Shown: positions 26,227 through 35,397 of the stretch, one piece after another
How positions within the stretch are numbered: position 1 is the first letter of the stretch
Layout: the number at the start of each line of letters is the position of its first letter
From: CAZIKF01 sp964539825
GTDB lineage: Bacteria > Muiribacteriota > UBA6191
DNA: 64,000 bases
Direction of reading: 5' to 3'
Assembly: GCA_964539825.1 (NCBI GenBank)
Contig: CAZIKF010000006.1
Location: 62,001 to 126,000, forward strand
The notes under the pieces: model-generated
Database searches by the model: none
Told to the model about the DNA's origin: nothing
What the model saw: the letters and a program-made list of their open reading frames with translations, nothing else
Made by a program: the position numbers and the translations under genes

Positions 26227-27612
26227 ATGCGAAATTTTTTTCGTACCCTTCTACCTGTCTTGCCAGGAATCCTCTGTCTCTGTACTTTCTCAGGATTCTG
26301 TGGGAGTCCATCTCACCCTTCAGGTTTTGAAGTTACCAGGGAGGGTATTGCCAATCATGGCACTATCTTTCTTGGACACAGGGGAGTAGTGAGAATTCCC
26401 CGGTGCACGAGCCGGCTGGTTTCCTCACATTTTGCCATACCCTTGGAATGCCTTTTCTCAATTCATGGGATGCAATTCCCTGGCACCAAGCATAGCGGAC
26501 CCATCGCCGCCACACTTGAGATCATCTTTCCATCCGACTATAAGCACCAGGAATTCCTGTTTTCCTATTCATCCTCTCTTAAACATGGACTGCACACTCC
26601 CAAAGTTCTCTCCTCAGTGGGACTCCCGCGAGGCCAATGGACCACGATGACAATATGGTTACCGGCATTTAAACCATCCCATGGTAAGGGTGAGGACTTT
26701 GGATTTGGACAGATCGATTGGGGATATGGCTACCTTGATTTCTGTTTGGATCAGAAAACTGAATACAAAGCTCGTGAATTATTGGAAAACGAGCGAAATG
26801 CTCTCTTGAACTGCAAGAAGTTTCGTTTTAACAGGCAAAAGGGAATTTATCTACGTTCCCTGAAACTCACAAAACCCGAACATCTTTCTACCAAGGAAAC
26901 AGAAAACCTGCTCACAGTCCTCTACCCTTCCCTCTTCGATACGACCTGGAGCCGAAGTCTACTTTATTTTCTGGGAGGAGGTTTCCTTCTAGGTTTGCTT
27001 TTGCGTCTCTCCCGCCGCGTCAGTCTCCAATTTTTACTTGGCTTCTTAATCCCCTTTCTACCATTACTCGCATTTCTACTCATCGAGGGAGAGGAGTACC
27101 TGTCTACCCTGAGAAACTCTAGCATTGCTTCCATCCGAAAGGACATGGAAAGAGACTTTCAAGTGATCGAGTCATTAGCTCAACAATGCGGTCAGGAATA
27201 TATTTCCAAATTTAAGGAGTATTCAAAGAAGGTTCAAAAATTCATTGCGGACAAAAGCTATAACGAGGAAGGTGTCCCTCTGGACTTCGTTGAATTGGAA
27301 GAATTCAAGGAAAGGATAAAGGCGGCAAAACCAGGCAAGGAGACCGCGCAAATCTATCAAGAAATGATCTTGAAACTCCTTGAGAAGATTCGAGAAGCCT
27401 ATCCGGCTGGTCACAAATTGGTGAGACATTACGAAAAACGATATGCAACGTCCCTGACCTTATCTCCAGAAAATGCCGGATCCAGGATCAAGGATGATGC
27501 TGACTCCTATGCCGAGCGAGCTGATGCCCTGGTCGTATTTCGAAACACGATCTCTTGGAGTCTATGTCTGTCTATGACATATTACCAATGGTTCTATGCA
27601 TTATGCCCATGA
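26227..27612 (+). CDS. Membrane sensor half of a split class III cyclase (N-terminal piece)
   Basis: 461 residues. A signal peptide and a ~200-residue exported domain precede two transmembrane helices (about 240-262 and 267-288) and the first part of a second, extracytoplasmic sensor domain. The frame then ends abruptly in unrelated-looking residues (WFYALCP). The following frame, which overlaps by 17 bp, continues the sensor domain and adds a transmembrane helix, HAMP and cyclase. The neighbouring paralogue at 29058 has the same architecture in one frame, so these two pieces are almost certainly one gene broken by a frameshift, real or from sequencing. An alternative start is the GTG at 26224. 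Confidence 0.75.
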   Translation: MRNFFRTLLPVLPGILCLCTFSGFCGSPSHPSGFEVTREGIANHGTIFLGHRGVVRIPRCTSRLVSSHFAIPLECLFSIHGMQFPGTKHSGPIAATLEIIFPSDYKHQEFLFSYSSSLKHGLHTPKVLSSVGLPRGQWTTMTIWLPAFKPSHGKGEDFGFGQIDWGYGYLDFCLDQKTEYKARELLENERNALLNCKKFRFNRQKGIYLRSLKLTKPEHLSTKETENLLTVLYPSLFDTTWSRSLLYFLGGGFLLGLLLRLSRRVSLQFLLGFLIPFLPLLAFLLIEGEEYLSTLRNSSIASIRKDMERDFQVIESLAQQCGQEYISKFKEYSKKVQKFIADKSYNEEGVPLDFVELEEFKERIKAAKPGKETAQIYQEMILKLLEKIREAYPAGHKLVRHYEKRYATSLTLSPENAGSRIKDDADSYAERADALVVFRNTISWSLCLSMTYYQWFYALCP

Positions 27613-29074
27613 TCGGGGCTTTGGTGTGGGCGGCGACGACCTGGTCACCTCTGCCGCAACCCTGCAGTTGCTCAAGGAGTTAGCGGGGATTCCATCTTCA
27701 AGCCTGGAGACCATCTCTGAGATCACCTCAAAACTAGGCTTTTCTCTTAAAACGATGGACCAATACCTCAATCTCCCGTTCAGCCCGGCCATCTTTAGCA
27801 CAGGAACCAGGGGGACCTTCGCTCATCGACGCTTCTGGACCCATTTTATGGATAAGAGAACAGGGCCCTGGGTGATCACGGCGGAGGCGGAAGCGGGTTC
27901 TATGCTTCTGGGTCTTCCGGAGAAGATTCAGTCTTACCAGGGTCAGAATTCTTCCCCTTCCGGCCGTTTTGAGTACTTGTTCCTGGGTCAGTTAATCGGA
28001 ACGGGCGGTGATGCCCAACACTATTATGATTTTCCTCTGAGAAATCAGAATGATCCTTACCTGAGCATGGCTTGCGCCCTGTCCAGAGTTCAAGACGGTA
28101 AGATCTTCCAGGGAGCTATATCTGAGAAGGGAGTTAAGCTGATGCTAGGAGGGAATTTTTCTCATGTACCTGCCTATGCGCTGGCACTTTCAAAAAATGT
28201 TTCCCCACACTTTCTTAGGCTAAAGAATAGACTCAACACTCTTTATGTTGCCCTGATTACAGTTTTCCTGCTGCTCATCGCAGTCTCAGCCACTGTTTCT
28301 TCCCGAGTGACCCTCCCTCTCAAACGGCTTGAAGAGGGTTTGAAGCGAATTGAAAAGGGCGACTTGAGCAGAGAAGTGCTGGTTCCGGGAAGAGATGAAT
28401 TCCAGCATCTGACCCAGCGTTTTAACTCCTTACTTCACTTTCTGAGGGAAAAGGAGGAGATCACCGGATTTCTTTCCCAGGGAACCGCAGAACATATCGT
28501 TTCCACCAGGGGAGAGAGTTCAAGAGAGGAAGCATGTGTGATATTTGCCGGATTGCTTGAGCAGGAAGAAAGCACTGAATCAGTAGATGAGACCGCGCGT
28601 AATCTACAGGCCTTTGTGTCACTGGTCCAGGATTGTGTTTTTGAACATGGTGGACGCATAGATAAGTTCACCGGGACAGCATGCCTGGGACTCTTTACCG
28701 CAGAGAAGGTTCAGTCACAGCCCTTACAAGTCACAGCTGATTTACTAAAACGGCTTAGGTCTTTTAACACGAGATTTGAATCACTTGGTAAGTCGCCTTT
28801 GAGAGTAGGGATCGGGCTTGCCACCGGTGCGGTGGTCCTGGGACATGTGGGTTCTGAGCAACGGAAAGATTTTACCTGCATCGGAAATACGGTGAATTTG
28901 GCCGCCAGACTCGAGAATCTTGCAATGAAGTCCCCTTCGCTTGTAACAGCCTATGTGGATGAAAGAACCCAAGAACTGAACCCTGCTAGTGAGGAATTTT
29001 CCTATCAAGAATTGGACCCTGTAAAAATTAAGGGAAAACGGGAACTTCAAAAGGTCTATGAACTCATTGTCTGA
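27596..29074 (+). CDS. Sensor end, HAMP and class III cyclase domain (C-terminal piece); metal aspartates lost
   Basis: 492 residues as an independent frame. It continues the sensor domain of the preceding piece, then has a transmembrane helix (about 218-238), a HAMP linker and a class III nucleotide cyclase domain (about 310-492). The metal-binding aspartates are replaced: G319 in the FADIR-type motif (here FAGLL) and T361 in the KFIGD motif (here KFTGT). The transition-state pair N434 and R438 (GNTVNLAAR) is intact. This is the pattern of a C2-type half that needs a metal-bearing partner; the next gene has exactly that. It overlaps the next gene by 17 bp. Confidence 0.8.
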   Translation: MHYAHDRGFGVGGDDLVTSAATLQLLKELAGIPSSSLETISEITSKLGFSLKTMDQYLNLPFSPAIFSTGTRGTFAHRRFWTHFMDKRTGPWVITAEAEAGSMLLGLPEKIQSYQGQNSSPSGRFEYLFLGQLIGTGGDAQHYYDFPLRNQNDPYLSMACALSRVQDGKIFQGAISEKGVKLMLGGNFSHVPAYALALSKNVSPHFLRLKNRLNTLYVALITVFLLLIAVSATVSSRVTLPLKRLEEGLKRIEKGDLSREVLVPGRDEFQHLTQRFNSLLHFLREKEEITGFLSQGTAEHIVSTRGESSREEACVIFAGLLEQEESTESVDETARNLQAFVSLVQDCVFEHGGRIDKFTGTACLGLFTAEKVQSQPLQVTADLLKRLRSFNTRFESLGKSPLRVGIGLATGAVVLGHVGSEQRKDFTCIGNTVNLAARLENLAMKSPSLVTAYVDERTQELNPASEEFSYQELDPVKIKGKRELQKVYELIV

Positions 29075-31610
29075 TCAGAGCAAGTTTACTCTATTGAAGT
29101 GGGTCCACTTCGCTCTTGGCACCTTAGTTGGTATGCTATTGCTAGGACTAATTCTATGGCTGCTTCATTCACAGCATGTCATAGAGCAGAAGTCAGCCAG
29201 TGAAGATCCCTATTTTCGCCAGGTAAAGGCTACACTTCATTCCCTTGAAACCTGGAATTCTCTGTCATCTGAAAAACAAACTGATGCATTGGAAACAGGA
29301 TTCACACCCTATATCCGCACCGTTATTTCAGCACTTAGAGAAAATCAGGTTGGGTTGATTAAAGACAAGCAAAGACCCCTTTCAGATATCAGCGCGATCC
29401 ACATTGCAAAACGATCAAGGAGGATCTATTTCGCTGGTTCCCAGTTCAAGGATCTTCTCAAACCGGGATGGAGCAAACATCTCTTTCTTGGTCTTCATCA
29501 CGGGGGTAGGGTTTTTCAAAGAAAGATTACCCATTTCTATCCCCGTTCCATCGGATTAGAAGACTTTCGATCTTATCGGGATTCATTTCAGATCTTTCGT
29601 TCGAAGGAGCGATATCTGGCCTGGTACCTGGGATTTATGGGTGAATATACCTTTGTTATCCTGGTGGATTTCGACCGCCTTACGGGCACAAGGCTCACCA
29701 ATCTCATTTCGCGGATCATAAGCAGCGAGACTCTCGGCTCAGAGCAAGACCAAACTCAGGGTCCATGGAATCTTGCCCGTTCGAATTGGTATTGGACTCT
29801 CCTTGCCCTGTTGGCCTGGGGTTGGATTTGTAACCGAGGATGGACACTGTACCTTGGTGGACGGTTTTCATTCCGCCTGATTTTGATATTTCTTCTCTTT
29901 CTAGTTCTGCTGGACGGAATGTTGATTTCTCTTTTTCGAGAAATGCGTCTCAACAAGGAAGTCCAGGTTCGTGAGAACCTGGAGTCACGCTGGAGACTGT
30001 CGATGCAGAAAGTGGAAAAAGGATTTGATCCTTTTTTACAGCAAATCGCTTCCGGGCTCTCAAAAACACTAAAGAGTGGAAAGGAGCTTGATGAATCGTC
30101 AATTCCTGATTTCTTGATCTTATTTGCTACAGATCGTCAGGCGAGAACTCAAACCTACAACGGTAAACTCGATCCAATGACTCATGATCTAATGCTCCTT
30201 AGTACCGCACAGTTGATTCCTACGGTTGCGGATGCGCAAATCCATGATGTTAAGGCTTTGCAGAAGAGATTCTTTCAAAAAAAGGCTACCCAGGTTGAGT
30301 TTAGAAAAAAATTGATTGATAAAGTTTCCGAAGAATTGGTTCGATTCGGAAAGGGTGCATTTCATCACATTGAGATACTGTCTTCAGGCTTATATCTACT
30401 TTGGGAACACTCAGGCGTTGGTGAATCATTCCGAATCTATGCGGCTCGCGGAAGAAAGAAGAATACCTTAAAAGCATACTTCGAAACCCTGGCCAGGTCT
30501 AAATTAGAGGGGATCAACTCTGAAATGGTTCGCGCTATTCTTCAAGACGGAACTATCTTGGATATTGGAGCCGCTGGCGAATCTAAGGCTCAATATCCAA
30601 CAGACATACTACATAAACTGAAATCAACCCCAAACCAATTTCAAATCCTGAGATGGAGGGGAAAGTCCTTCTTTGCTCTGCAGACCAGTTCCAAGAGCCT
30701 GGGTGGTTTTGATCTTCTCTATTTGCTGCCAGAGTCAAAAGCCCTTGCAGCCATTTCTCTTATGGATTCGAGGTTTTTCTGGTTTCAAGCTCTCACACTC
30801 CTTCTTGCCCTGGTAAGTTGTTCTCTTCTCCTGCGCATGGTGCAAAATCCCCTGGGGCTTTTAAATGAAGGATTTCAAAGAGCACAGAAGGAGGATCTTG
30901 AGTTTGATCTACAAGCTGCCGGGCGAAATGAAATATCCAGTGTACTGAGGGGTTTCAATTCCATGCTCACGGAGCTCAAGAGACGTAAAAAACTCCTCCC
31001 CTTTATTCCTCATGAGATCCTGAAGCTTTTTAAAAAGGATTCAGGGGGTTACGAGAGCAGAATCAGTGATGAGGCCGTGGTGGTATTTTCGGACATTAGA
31101 TCCTTCACTTCCATCTCTGAAACCTATGAACCCGAAGAGATTGTTTCCATGCTCAATGAGTACTTCTCCATCTGGCAGCGTCGAGTAGGCAAGTATTCAG
31201 GAGTAATCGAAAAATTTATCGGGGATGCCGTCGTGGTTGTTTTCTTCAAACAAAACTCTCACTCATTTATGCAAGAGGCTGTACAAACATCCATTGAAGT
31301 TATGTCGGAACTACAAGAATTCAACGCGGCTCGCAAAGAGGCTGGAAAGTTTACCATTCAAAACGGAATTGGTATCTGTTCGGGCACGGTTAGCCTGGGT
31401 ATCCTCGGAACCGAAAGAAAGAGGCATTTTCACGCCCGGGGAAAAGCTGTTGAACGTGCGGAGGAACTGGAAGCGGAGTCCAAAAATGGTAGATTTACCC
31501 GTATTCTTACCGATAAGACAGTCTACGAGGCGGTCCGCTTCCAATATGATCTCGAGCCTCATCAAGATAGATCAGAAGCGGAGCCTATTTTTGAACTCAG
31601 TTCTCTTTAA
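29058..31610 (+). CDS. Membrane class III cyclase with metal aspartates but no Asn/Arg pair
   Basis: 850 residues: a transmembrane helix at ~15-35, an exported domain, two helices around 236-298, a second sensor domain, a helix at ~570-595, HAMP, then a cyclase domain (about 660-850). Both metal aspartates are present, D679 (FSDIRSF) and D723 (KFIGDAV). The Asn and Arg that stabilise the transition state are replaced by E799 and E803 (KAVERAEELE). The previous gene lacks the metals but keeps Asn/Arg. Class III cyclases are dimers that share these residues across the interface, so the two products probably form one heterodimeric active site. Confidence 0.85.
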   Translation: MNSLSDQSKFTLLKWVHFALGTLVGMLLLGLILWLLHSQHVIEQKSASEDPYFRQVKATLHSLETWNSLSSEKQTDALETGFTPYIRTVISALRENQVGLIKDKQRPLSDISAIHIAKRSRRIYFAGSQFKDLLKPGWSKHLFLGLHHGGRVFQRKITHFYPRSIGLEDFRSYRDSFQIFRSKERYLAWYLGFMGEYTFVILVDFDRLTGTRLTNLISRIISSETLGSEQDQTQGPWNLARSNWYWTLLALLAWGWICNRGWTLYLGGRFSFRLILIFLLFLVLLDGMLISLFREMRLNKEVQVRENLESRWRLSMQKVEKGFDPFLQQIASGLSKTLKSGKELDESSIPDFLILFATDRQARTQTYNGKLDPMTHDLMLLSTAQLIPTVADAQIHDVKALQKRFFQKKATQVEFRKKLIDKVSEELVRFGKGAFHHIEILSSGLYLLWEHSGVGESFRIYAARGRKKNTLKAYFETLARSKLEGINSEMVRAILQDGTILDIGAAGESKAQYPTDILHKLKSTPNQFQILRWRGKSFFALQTSSKSLGGFDLLYLLPESKALAAISLMDSRFFWFQALTLLLALVSCSLLLRMVQNPLGLLNEGFQRAQKEDLEFDLQAAGRNEISSVLRGFNSMLTELKRRKKLLPFIPHEILKLFKKDSGGYESRISDEAVVVFSDIRSFTSISETYEPEEIVSMLNEYFSIWQRRVGKYSGVIEKFIGDAVVVVFFKQNSHSFMQEAVQTSIEVMSELQEFNAARKEAGKFTIQNGIGICSGTVSLGILGTERKRHFHARGKAVERAEELEAESKNGRFTRILTDKTVYEAVRFQYDLEPHQDRSEAEPIFELSSL

Positions 31611-31612
31611 CT

Positions 31613-32161
31613 CTACTGAATTACAGCCCCATAGGCATTGAGTTGGTAAATCACGATAGGTCCCGCGATATTGGCCAGGATGTTCTCAGCGGTCTTGCGA
31701 TCAAATTCTTCTCCCTTTTCCTCAGCCAGGTGTTCAAAGTAAGCCGCTGCCTTTTCTGGTGTAAACTCAATTGCCTTGAGCATACCCCTGGTCGTGACCC
31801 TCTTTCCGACTGAACTGAGTGGGAAAACAATGTCTCCGTCCTTGACCTTAACTCTCAGGGATTGAGCTCCCTTATCCCCTTTAAGCCTGAGCCAGCAGCC
31901 AGCCTTGGGACATACATCCGTCACAGGTCCTGAGATCGTGACCTCTTTACTCATATACTTCTTGGGATTGGCAAGAATTTCAGAAAGAGAGACGGCCTTA
32001 CTCGGTCTTGCCCCTCTCCCGTACTCTCCAATTGCGTTTTTCTTATTGAGCCGTTTTCCAATTGAATTAGCGGCCCCCTTTTCCATATGGCTGCTGGAGG
32101 CAAAAAGTAAGGATGCCGTACCCACCAGAACAAATACCAAAATAAATTTCATTTTTATCAT
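31613..32161 (-). CDS. DUF4920-type periplasmic protein
   Basis: 182 residues with a signal peptide. The core has the DUF4920 pattern: a lysine-rich VTISGPVTDVCPKAGCW segment with a Cys-x4-Cys pair, then VKVKDGDIVFP. The two cysteines may bind a metal or form a disulfide; the function is unknown. An excellent ribosome-binding site (GGGAGG, 5 nt spacing) supports the first ATG. It converges with the cyclase gene (3 bp gap) and is divergent from the NhaC gene. Confidence 0.75.
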   Translation of the reverse strand: MIKMKFILVFVLVGTASLLFASSSHMEKGAANSIGKRLNKKNAIGEYGRGARPSKAVSLSEILANPKKYMSKEVTISGPVTDVCPKAGCWLRLKGDKGAQSLRVKVKDGDIVFPLSSVGKRVTTRGMLKAIEFTPEKAAAYFEHLAEEKGEEFDRKTAENILANIAGPIVIYQLNAYGAVIQ

Positions 32162-32172
32162 TAGATCCTCCC

Positions 32173-32192
32173 AATAAAGTTAGGGCTTTATT
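32173..32192. promoter_or_regulatory. Inverted repeat upstream of DUF4920 gene
   Basis: AATAAAG-TTAGGG-CTTTATT is a perfect 7-bp inverted repeat 11 bp before the DUF4920 start, next to its ribosome-binding site. It could be an operator or a leader hairpin. The rest of the 131 bp divergent gap shows no clear promoter. Confidence 0.35.
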
Positions 32193-32292
32193 CCAACCTG
32201 CTGGAATGCCACCAATTAAAGGTACTTAGAGACCAAAGTCAATAGTTATTGGGCATAAAACCAAATCAAGTCTTTCATGCTAGAGTATCCCT

Positions 32293-33972
32293 ATGGTTTC
32301 TGAGCCCGAACAGGGAGTCCTTTCCGAATTGTTGGGGTCGATTAGAGCACATTCTCGCTCAACGATTCTTCCACTCTTCCTGTTTTGCTTAACCTGGAAA
32401 TTCTACCCTCATCCATCGATTGGCACCTTTGCCTCAGTCCTGCCCCCAGTTGTAACGGTCTATTTTGCCTTGTTGACAAAAAATGTCTATTTGTCACTCT
32501 TCGCCGGAGTTTTTAGCGGATCTTTTCTACTCATGGAAGGTGCGTTTATCCAGGGAGTTATGGACGCGTTTCGCAAGATGCTCGCTGTCCTCATTGGTGA
32601 TCCTCTCAATCTTTCCTTTGAGGCTTTACCGTTGGATAACTTAAAAATTATTGCCTTTGCCTACCTCCTTGGGGGAATGATCATGATCTGTACCGCCAAT
32701 GGTGGTATGGAAGGACTGATGAATGTGTTTTCCCGCTTCGCCAAAAGCCGAAAAAGGGCACAATTCTCAACCTGGCTCATGGGACTGATCGTGTTCTTTG
32801 ACGACTACACCAATTGTCTTTTGGTAGGCAATACCATGAGACCTATCACGGACCGCTTTAAAATTTCCCGCGAAAAGCTGTCCTATATAGTGGATTCCAC
32901 CGCCGCTCCCATCGCAACCATCGCTCCTGTTTCCACATGGGTTGGCTATGAACTGGGACTGCTTGGTTCCGCTCTTGAAAAATACCCGGCACTGGGTGAA
33001 TGGAATGCCTTTTCCCTGTTTTTAAATAGCATCCCTTTTAGCTATTACGCCTTTTTCAGCCTTTTCTTTATCGGGCTTCTCATTTTCTGGGGAATTGAGT
33101 TTGGACCTATGTTTCACGCCGAGACAGCATCGACCTCGAAAGAAAGTGATCCGTCTGCATTCCACGCCCAAACAAGCTCACATTGGCTGCATGCCGTGGG
33201 TCCTGTATTGATGGTTATTCTGGCGACTTTGTTGATGTTGTATCTTACGGGTAGACAGACAATGATTGCCCAGGACCTGGATGTCACAAGATCCGGTCTG
33301 GCATCGATCCTTATCTCAGGAAATTCCTCAACATCACTATTCACCGGGGCTCTGCTAGGATGTGTACTGGCCATCTTGATCAGTGTTCAATCTGGCTGCT
33401 TATCTGCCCGAGATTGTTTCGCCTGTCTGCGTGAGGGCGGGAAGAAAATGCTGGCTCCAACCCTTGTTCTTTGCCTGAGCTGGAGTCTTGGATCGGTTTG
33501 TCATGAACTGAAAACTGGAGATTTCGTATCTCTTATGGTGCAGCAGCATCTCCCTGATTTCTGGCTGCCGATTCTGGTATTTCTCACCTCAGCCCTGATC
33601 TCCTTTGCTACGGGAACTTCCTGGGGCTGTATGGCTATCATGGTTCCAGTGGTATTGGGCATCACAGCTATCCATTCACCTCAAAACCTACACCTCTTAT
33701 TGGGCTGTGTTTCAGCGATCCTTGGGGGGGCGTCCTTTGGGGACCATTGCTCCCCAATTTCTGACACCACCGTACTCTCCTCCATGGCAGCCCAGGTTGA
33801 CCACCTATCCCATGTGAGAACCCAGATCCCATACGCTTGTTTCGTGGGGGTATGTGTTGTTTTCGCCTATAGTCTCAACTCCCTGTTCAACTCCGGACCC
33901 TGGCCAGGTCTGATCGGGGGGCTGATTCTCCTGGTTGGGGCAACTAGACTGATAGGAAGGAGGGTTGGTTGA
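32293..33972 (+). CDS. nhaC: NhaC-family Na+/H+ antiporter
   Basis: 559 residues and more than ten hydrophobic helices. Typical NhaC-family segments are present: FFDDYTNCLLVGNTMRP, STAAPIATIAPVSTW, FATGTSWGCMAI and GDHCSPISDTTVLSS. Members exchange cytoplasmic sodium for protons; some relatives exchange malate/lactate or amino acids, so the substrate is not certain. The gene is single, divergent from DUF4920. The first ~25 residues are polar and the start has no strong ribosome-binding site. Confidence 0.85.
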   Translation: MVSEPEQGVLSELLGSIRAHSRSTILPLFLFCLTWKFYPHPSIGTFASVLPPVVTVYFALLTKNVYLSLFAGVFSGSFLLMEGAFIQGVMDAFRKMLAVLIGDPLNLSFEALPLDNLKIIAFAYLLGGMIMICTANGGMEGLMNVFSRFAKSRKRAQFSTWLMGLIVFFDDYTNCLLVGNTMRPITDRFKISREKLSYIVDSTAAPIATIAPVSTWVGYELGLLGSALEKYPALGEWNAFSLFLNSIPFSYYAFFSLFFIGLLIFWGIEFGPMFHAETASTSKESDPSAFHAQTSSHWLHAVGPVLMVILATLLMLYLTGRQTMIAQDLDVTRSGLASILISGNSSTSLFTGALLGCVLAILISVQSGCLSARDCFACLREGGKKMLAPTLVLCLSWSLGSVCHELKTGDFVSLMVQQHLPDFWLPILVFLTSALISFATGTSWGCMAIMVPVVLGITAIHSPQNLHLLLGCVSAILGGASFGDHCSPISDTTVLSSMAAQVDHLSHVRTQIPYACFVGVCVVFAYSLNSLFNSGPWPGLIGGLILLVGATRLIGRRVG

Positions 33973-33974
33973 AA

Positions 33975-34199
33975 TCAGCGGTCAAAATGAAATACGAACC
34001 ATTGTTCGCTATCGGGTTCTGCACTAGGCATAGCCTCATCACACCCGTGTTCTTTAGCGTGAGCGGTCTTGAGCTTCTCAGCCTCTTCTATTGAGGATGC
34101 CTCCCCAATAATCTCCCAGTTTTCCATCTCAGGATGAAGGCTTTCCCAATTCCTGCGTTTAGACCACGGATCACTTGTAATGCCAACGACACAGCTCAT
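33975..34199 (-). CDS. Small conserved protein, possibly GIY-YIG-like
   Basis: 74 residues. The N-terminus CVVGITSDPWSKRRNWE, followed by an alpha-helical EAEKLKTAHAKEHGC stretch, resembles small bacterial proteins related to the GIY-YIG fold. No catalytic function can be argued. It ends 3 bp from the convergent NhaC gene. The 136 bp gap to the LNS2 gene holds a 12 bp palindrome, ATTAC-CC-GTAAT (34248-34259), and a TTGACG that might be a -35 box for the LNS2 gene. Confidence 0.6.
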   Translation of the reverse strand: MSCVVGITSDPWSKRRNWESLHPEMENWEIIGEASSIEEAEKLKTAHAKEHGCDEAMPSAEPDSEQWFVFHFDR

Positions 34200-34335
34200 A
34201 GACTCCCCTGGAACTCGTACTCAAAACAATGTCAGAAACCATAGCTCATTACCCGTAATATTGGCAATAAAATCAATAGGCCTTGACGATTCGAGCTAAA
34301 TCTCTAATTATAGTGGACTACCTCTAGAAATCATC

Positions 34336-35379
34336 ATGAAGTATCTCAGTTTCGCGGCCCTCCTTTTATCCATTATTTCAAGTGCACTTAGCGCTCAGAG
34401 CCATGATCAAACCGCGATTTTCCAGCAACTTTATGAACTAGAGGATCTCAACCTTAAGCAAAGGCTTCTTCAGGAACAGTGGGACCCCTGCTCGAGGACT
34501 TTTAACCCCGGAAAGAAAGTTCGCTGGAATCATTTGAGGTCCCTCCTGGTATCAAAACTTGGTAGACCCCGGCATGGTGGTCACGATGTGGTCGCTACCC
34601 AGTTTATGGATGTGAAGATTCGAGCCAATTTCTCCTATGGTTTGTTCAGTAAGGATATTGAAGACGAGCCGGTCGAAGTTTTCATCGCGAATCAAAGATG
34701 CCAATGGTATGTAAAAACAGCGGGTAAGACTGATTCAGATGGCAGGTTTGAAGCGAACCTGGGGCGTCTTCCGACGGGAAAATATCCTATAAAGGTGGTT
34801 TTAAAGCCTAACTCAACTGTAGCCACACTTCTGATCACCGTACTTGAAAGAGGAACCAAAACAGCGGTTTTTGATATTGATGGGACCCTTACTACCTCGG
34901 ATGGCGAATTGATCCATGAAATCATCTCGCGGGTGTTTAAGGGAGACTATGTGCCTAAAATGCGCGATGGCGCTGTTGACGCTGTGAATCTCATGGAGTC
35001 AAAGGGATATGAACTTGTATACCTCACCGGTAGACCCTATCCACTGCATCGAGTTACGAAGTCGTGGCTCCTTTCAAAATCATTTCCCCGTGGAAGTCTG
35101 ATTCTGACCAATTCCAATTCTCAATCAGTACCCAACAAGAAAGGAGTAGGCACCTTTAAGGCCAAACGTATCAAGGAAATCAAGGCTTCGAAAATCAATG
35201 TTGATCACGCTTTTGGTAACGCCCTCACCGATATCTATGCCTACGATCAAGCCCAGGTATCCAAGCACAAAACCCACATTGTAGGAAAACATGCCGGTAA
35301 AGAGAATACTTCAGCGATAGCTGGGTACGCGCAGTACCTGAAAAAATTGGAATCCCTGCCTTCCGTCAACCAACATTAA
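34336..35379 (+). CDS. Exported LNS2 (lipin-type) HAD phosphatase
   Basis: 347 residues with a signal peptide (cleavage near LSAQ). An Ig-like beta domain (about 90-175) precedes an LNS2 domain (about 180-335). LNS2 landmarks are clear: the HAD motif I VFDIDGTLTTSD, then YLTGRPY, FGNALTDIYAY and a late IVGKHAG. Lipin-type LNS2 proteins dephosphorylate phosphatidate. Export suggests a periplasmic or surface phospholipid phosphatase, or a phosphatidate-binding protein. It is single and convergent with the KAP gene. Confidence 0.82.
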   Translation: MKYLSFAALLLSIISSALSAQSHDQTAIFQQLYELEDLNLKQRLLQEQWDPCSRTFNPGKKVRWNHLRSLLVSKLGRPRHGGHDVVATQFMDVKIRANFSYGLFSKDIEDEPVEVFIANQRCQWYVKTAGKTDSDGRFEANLGRLPTGKYPIKVVLKPNSTVATLLITVLERGTKTAVFDIDGTLTTSDGELIHEIISRVFKGDYVPKMRDGAVDAVNLMESKGYELVYLTGRPYPLHRVTKSWLLSKSFPRGSLILTNSNSQSVPNKKGVGTFKAKRIKEIKASKINVDHAFGNALTDIYAYDQAQVSKHKTHIVGKHAGKENTSAIAGYAQYLKKLESLPSVNQH

Positions 35380-35397
35380 ATTTTTTAGTAGAACTAA

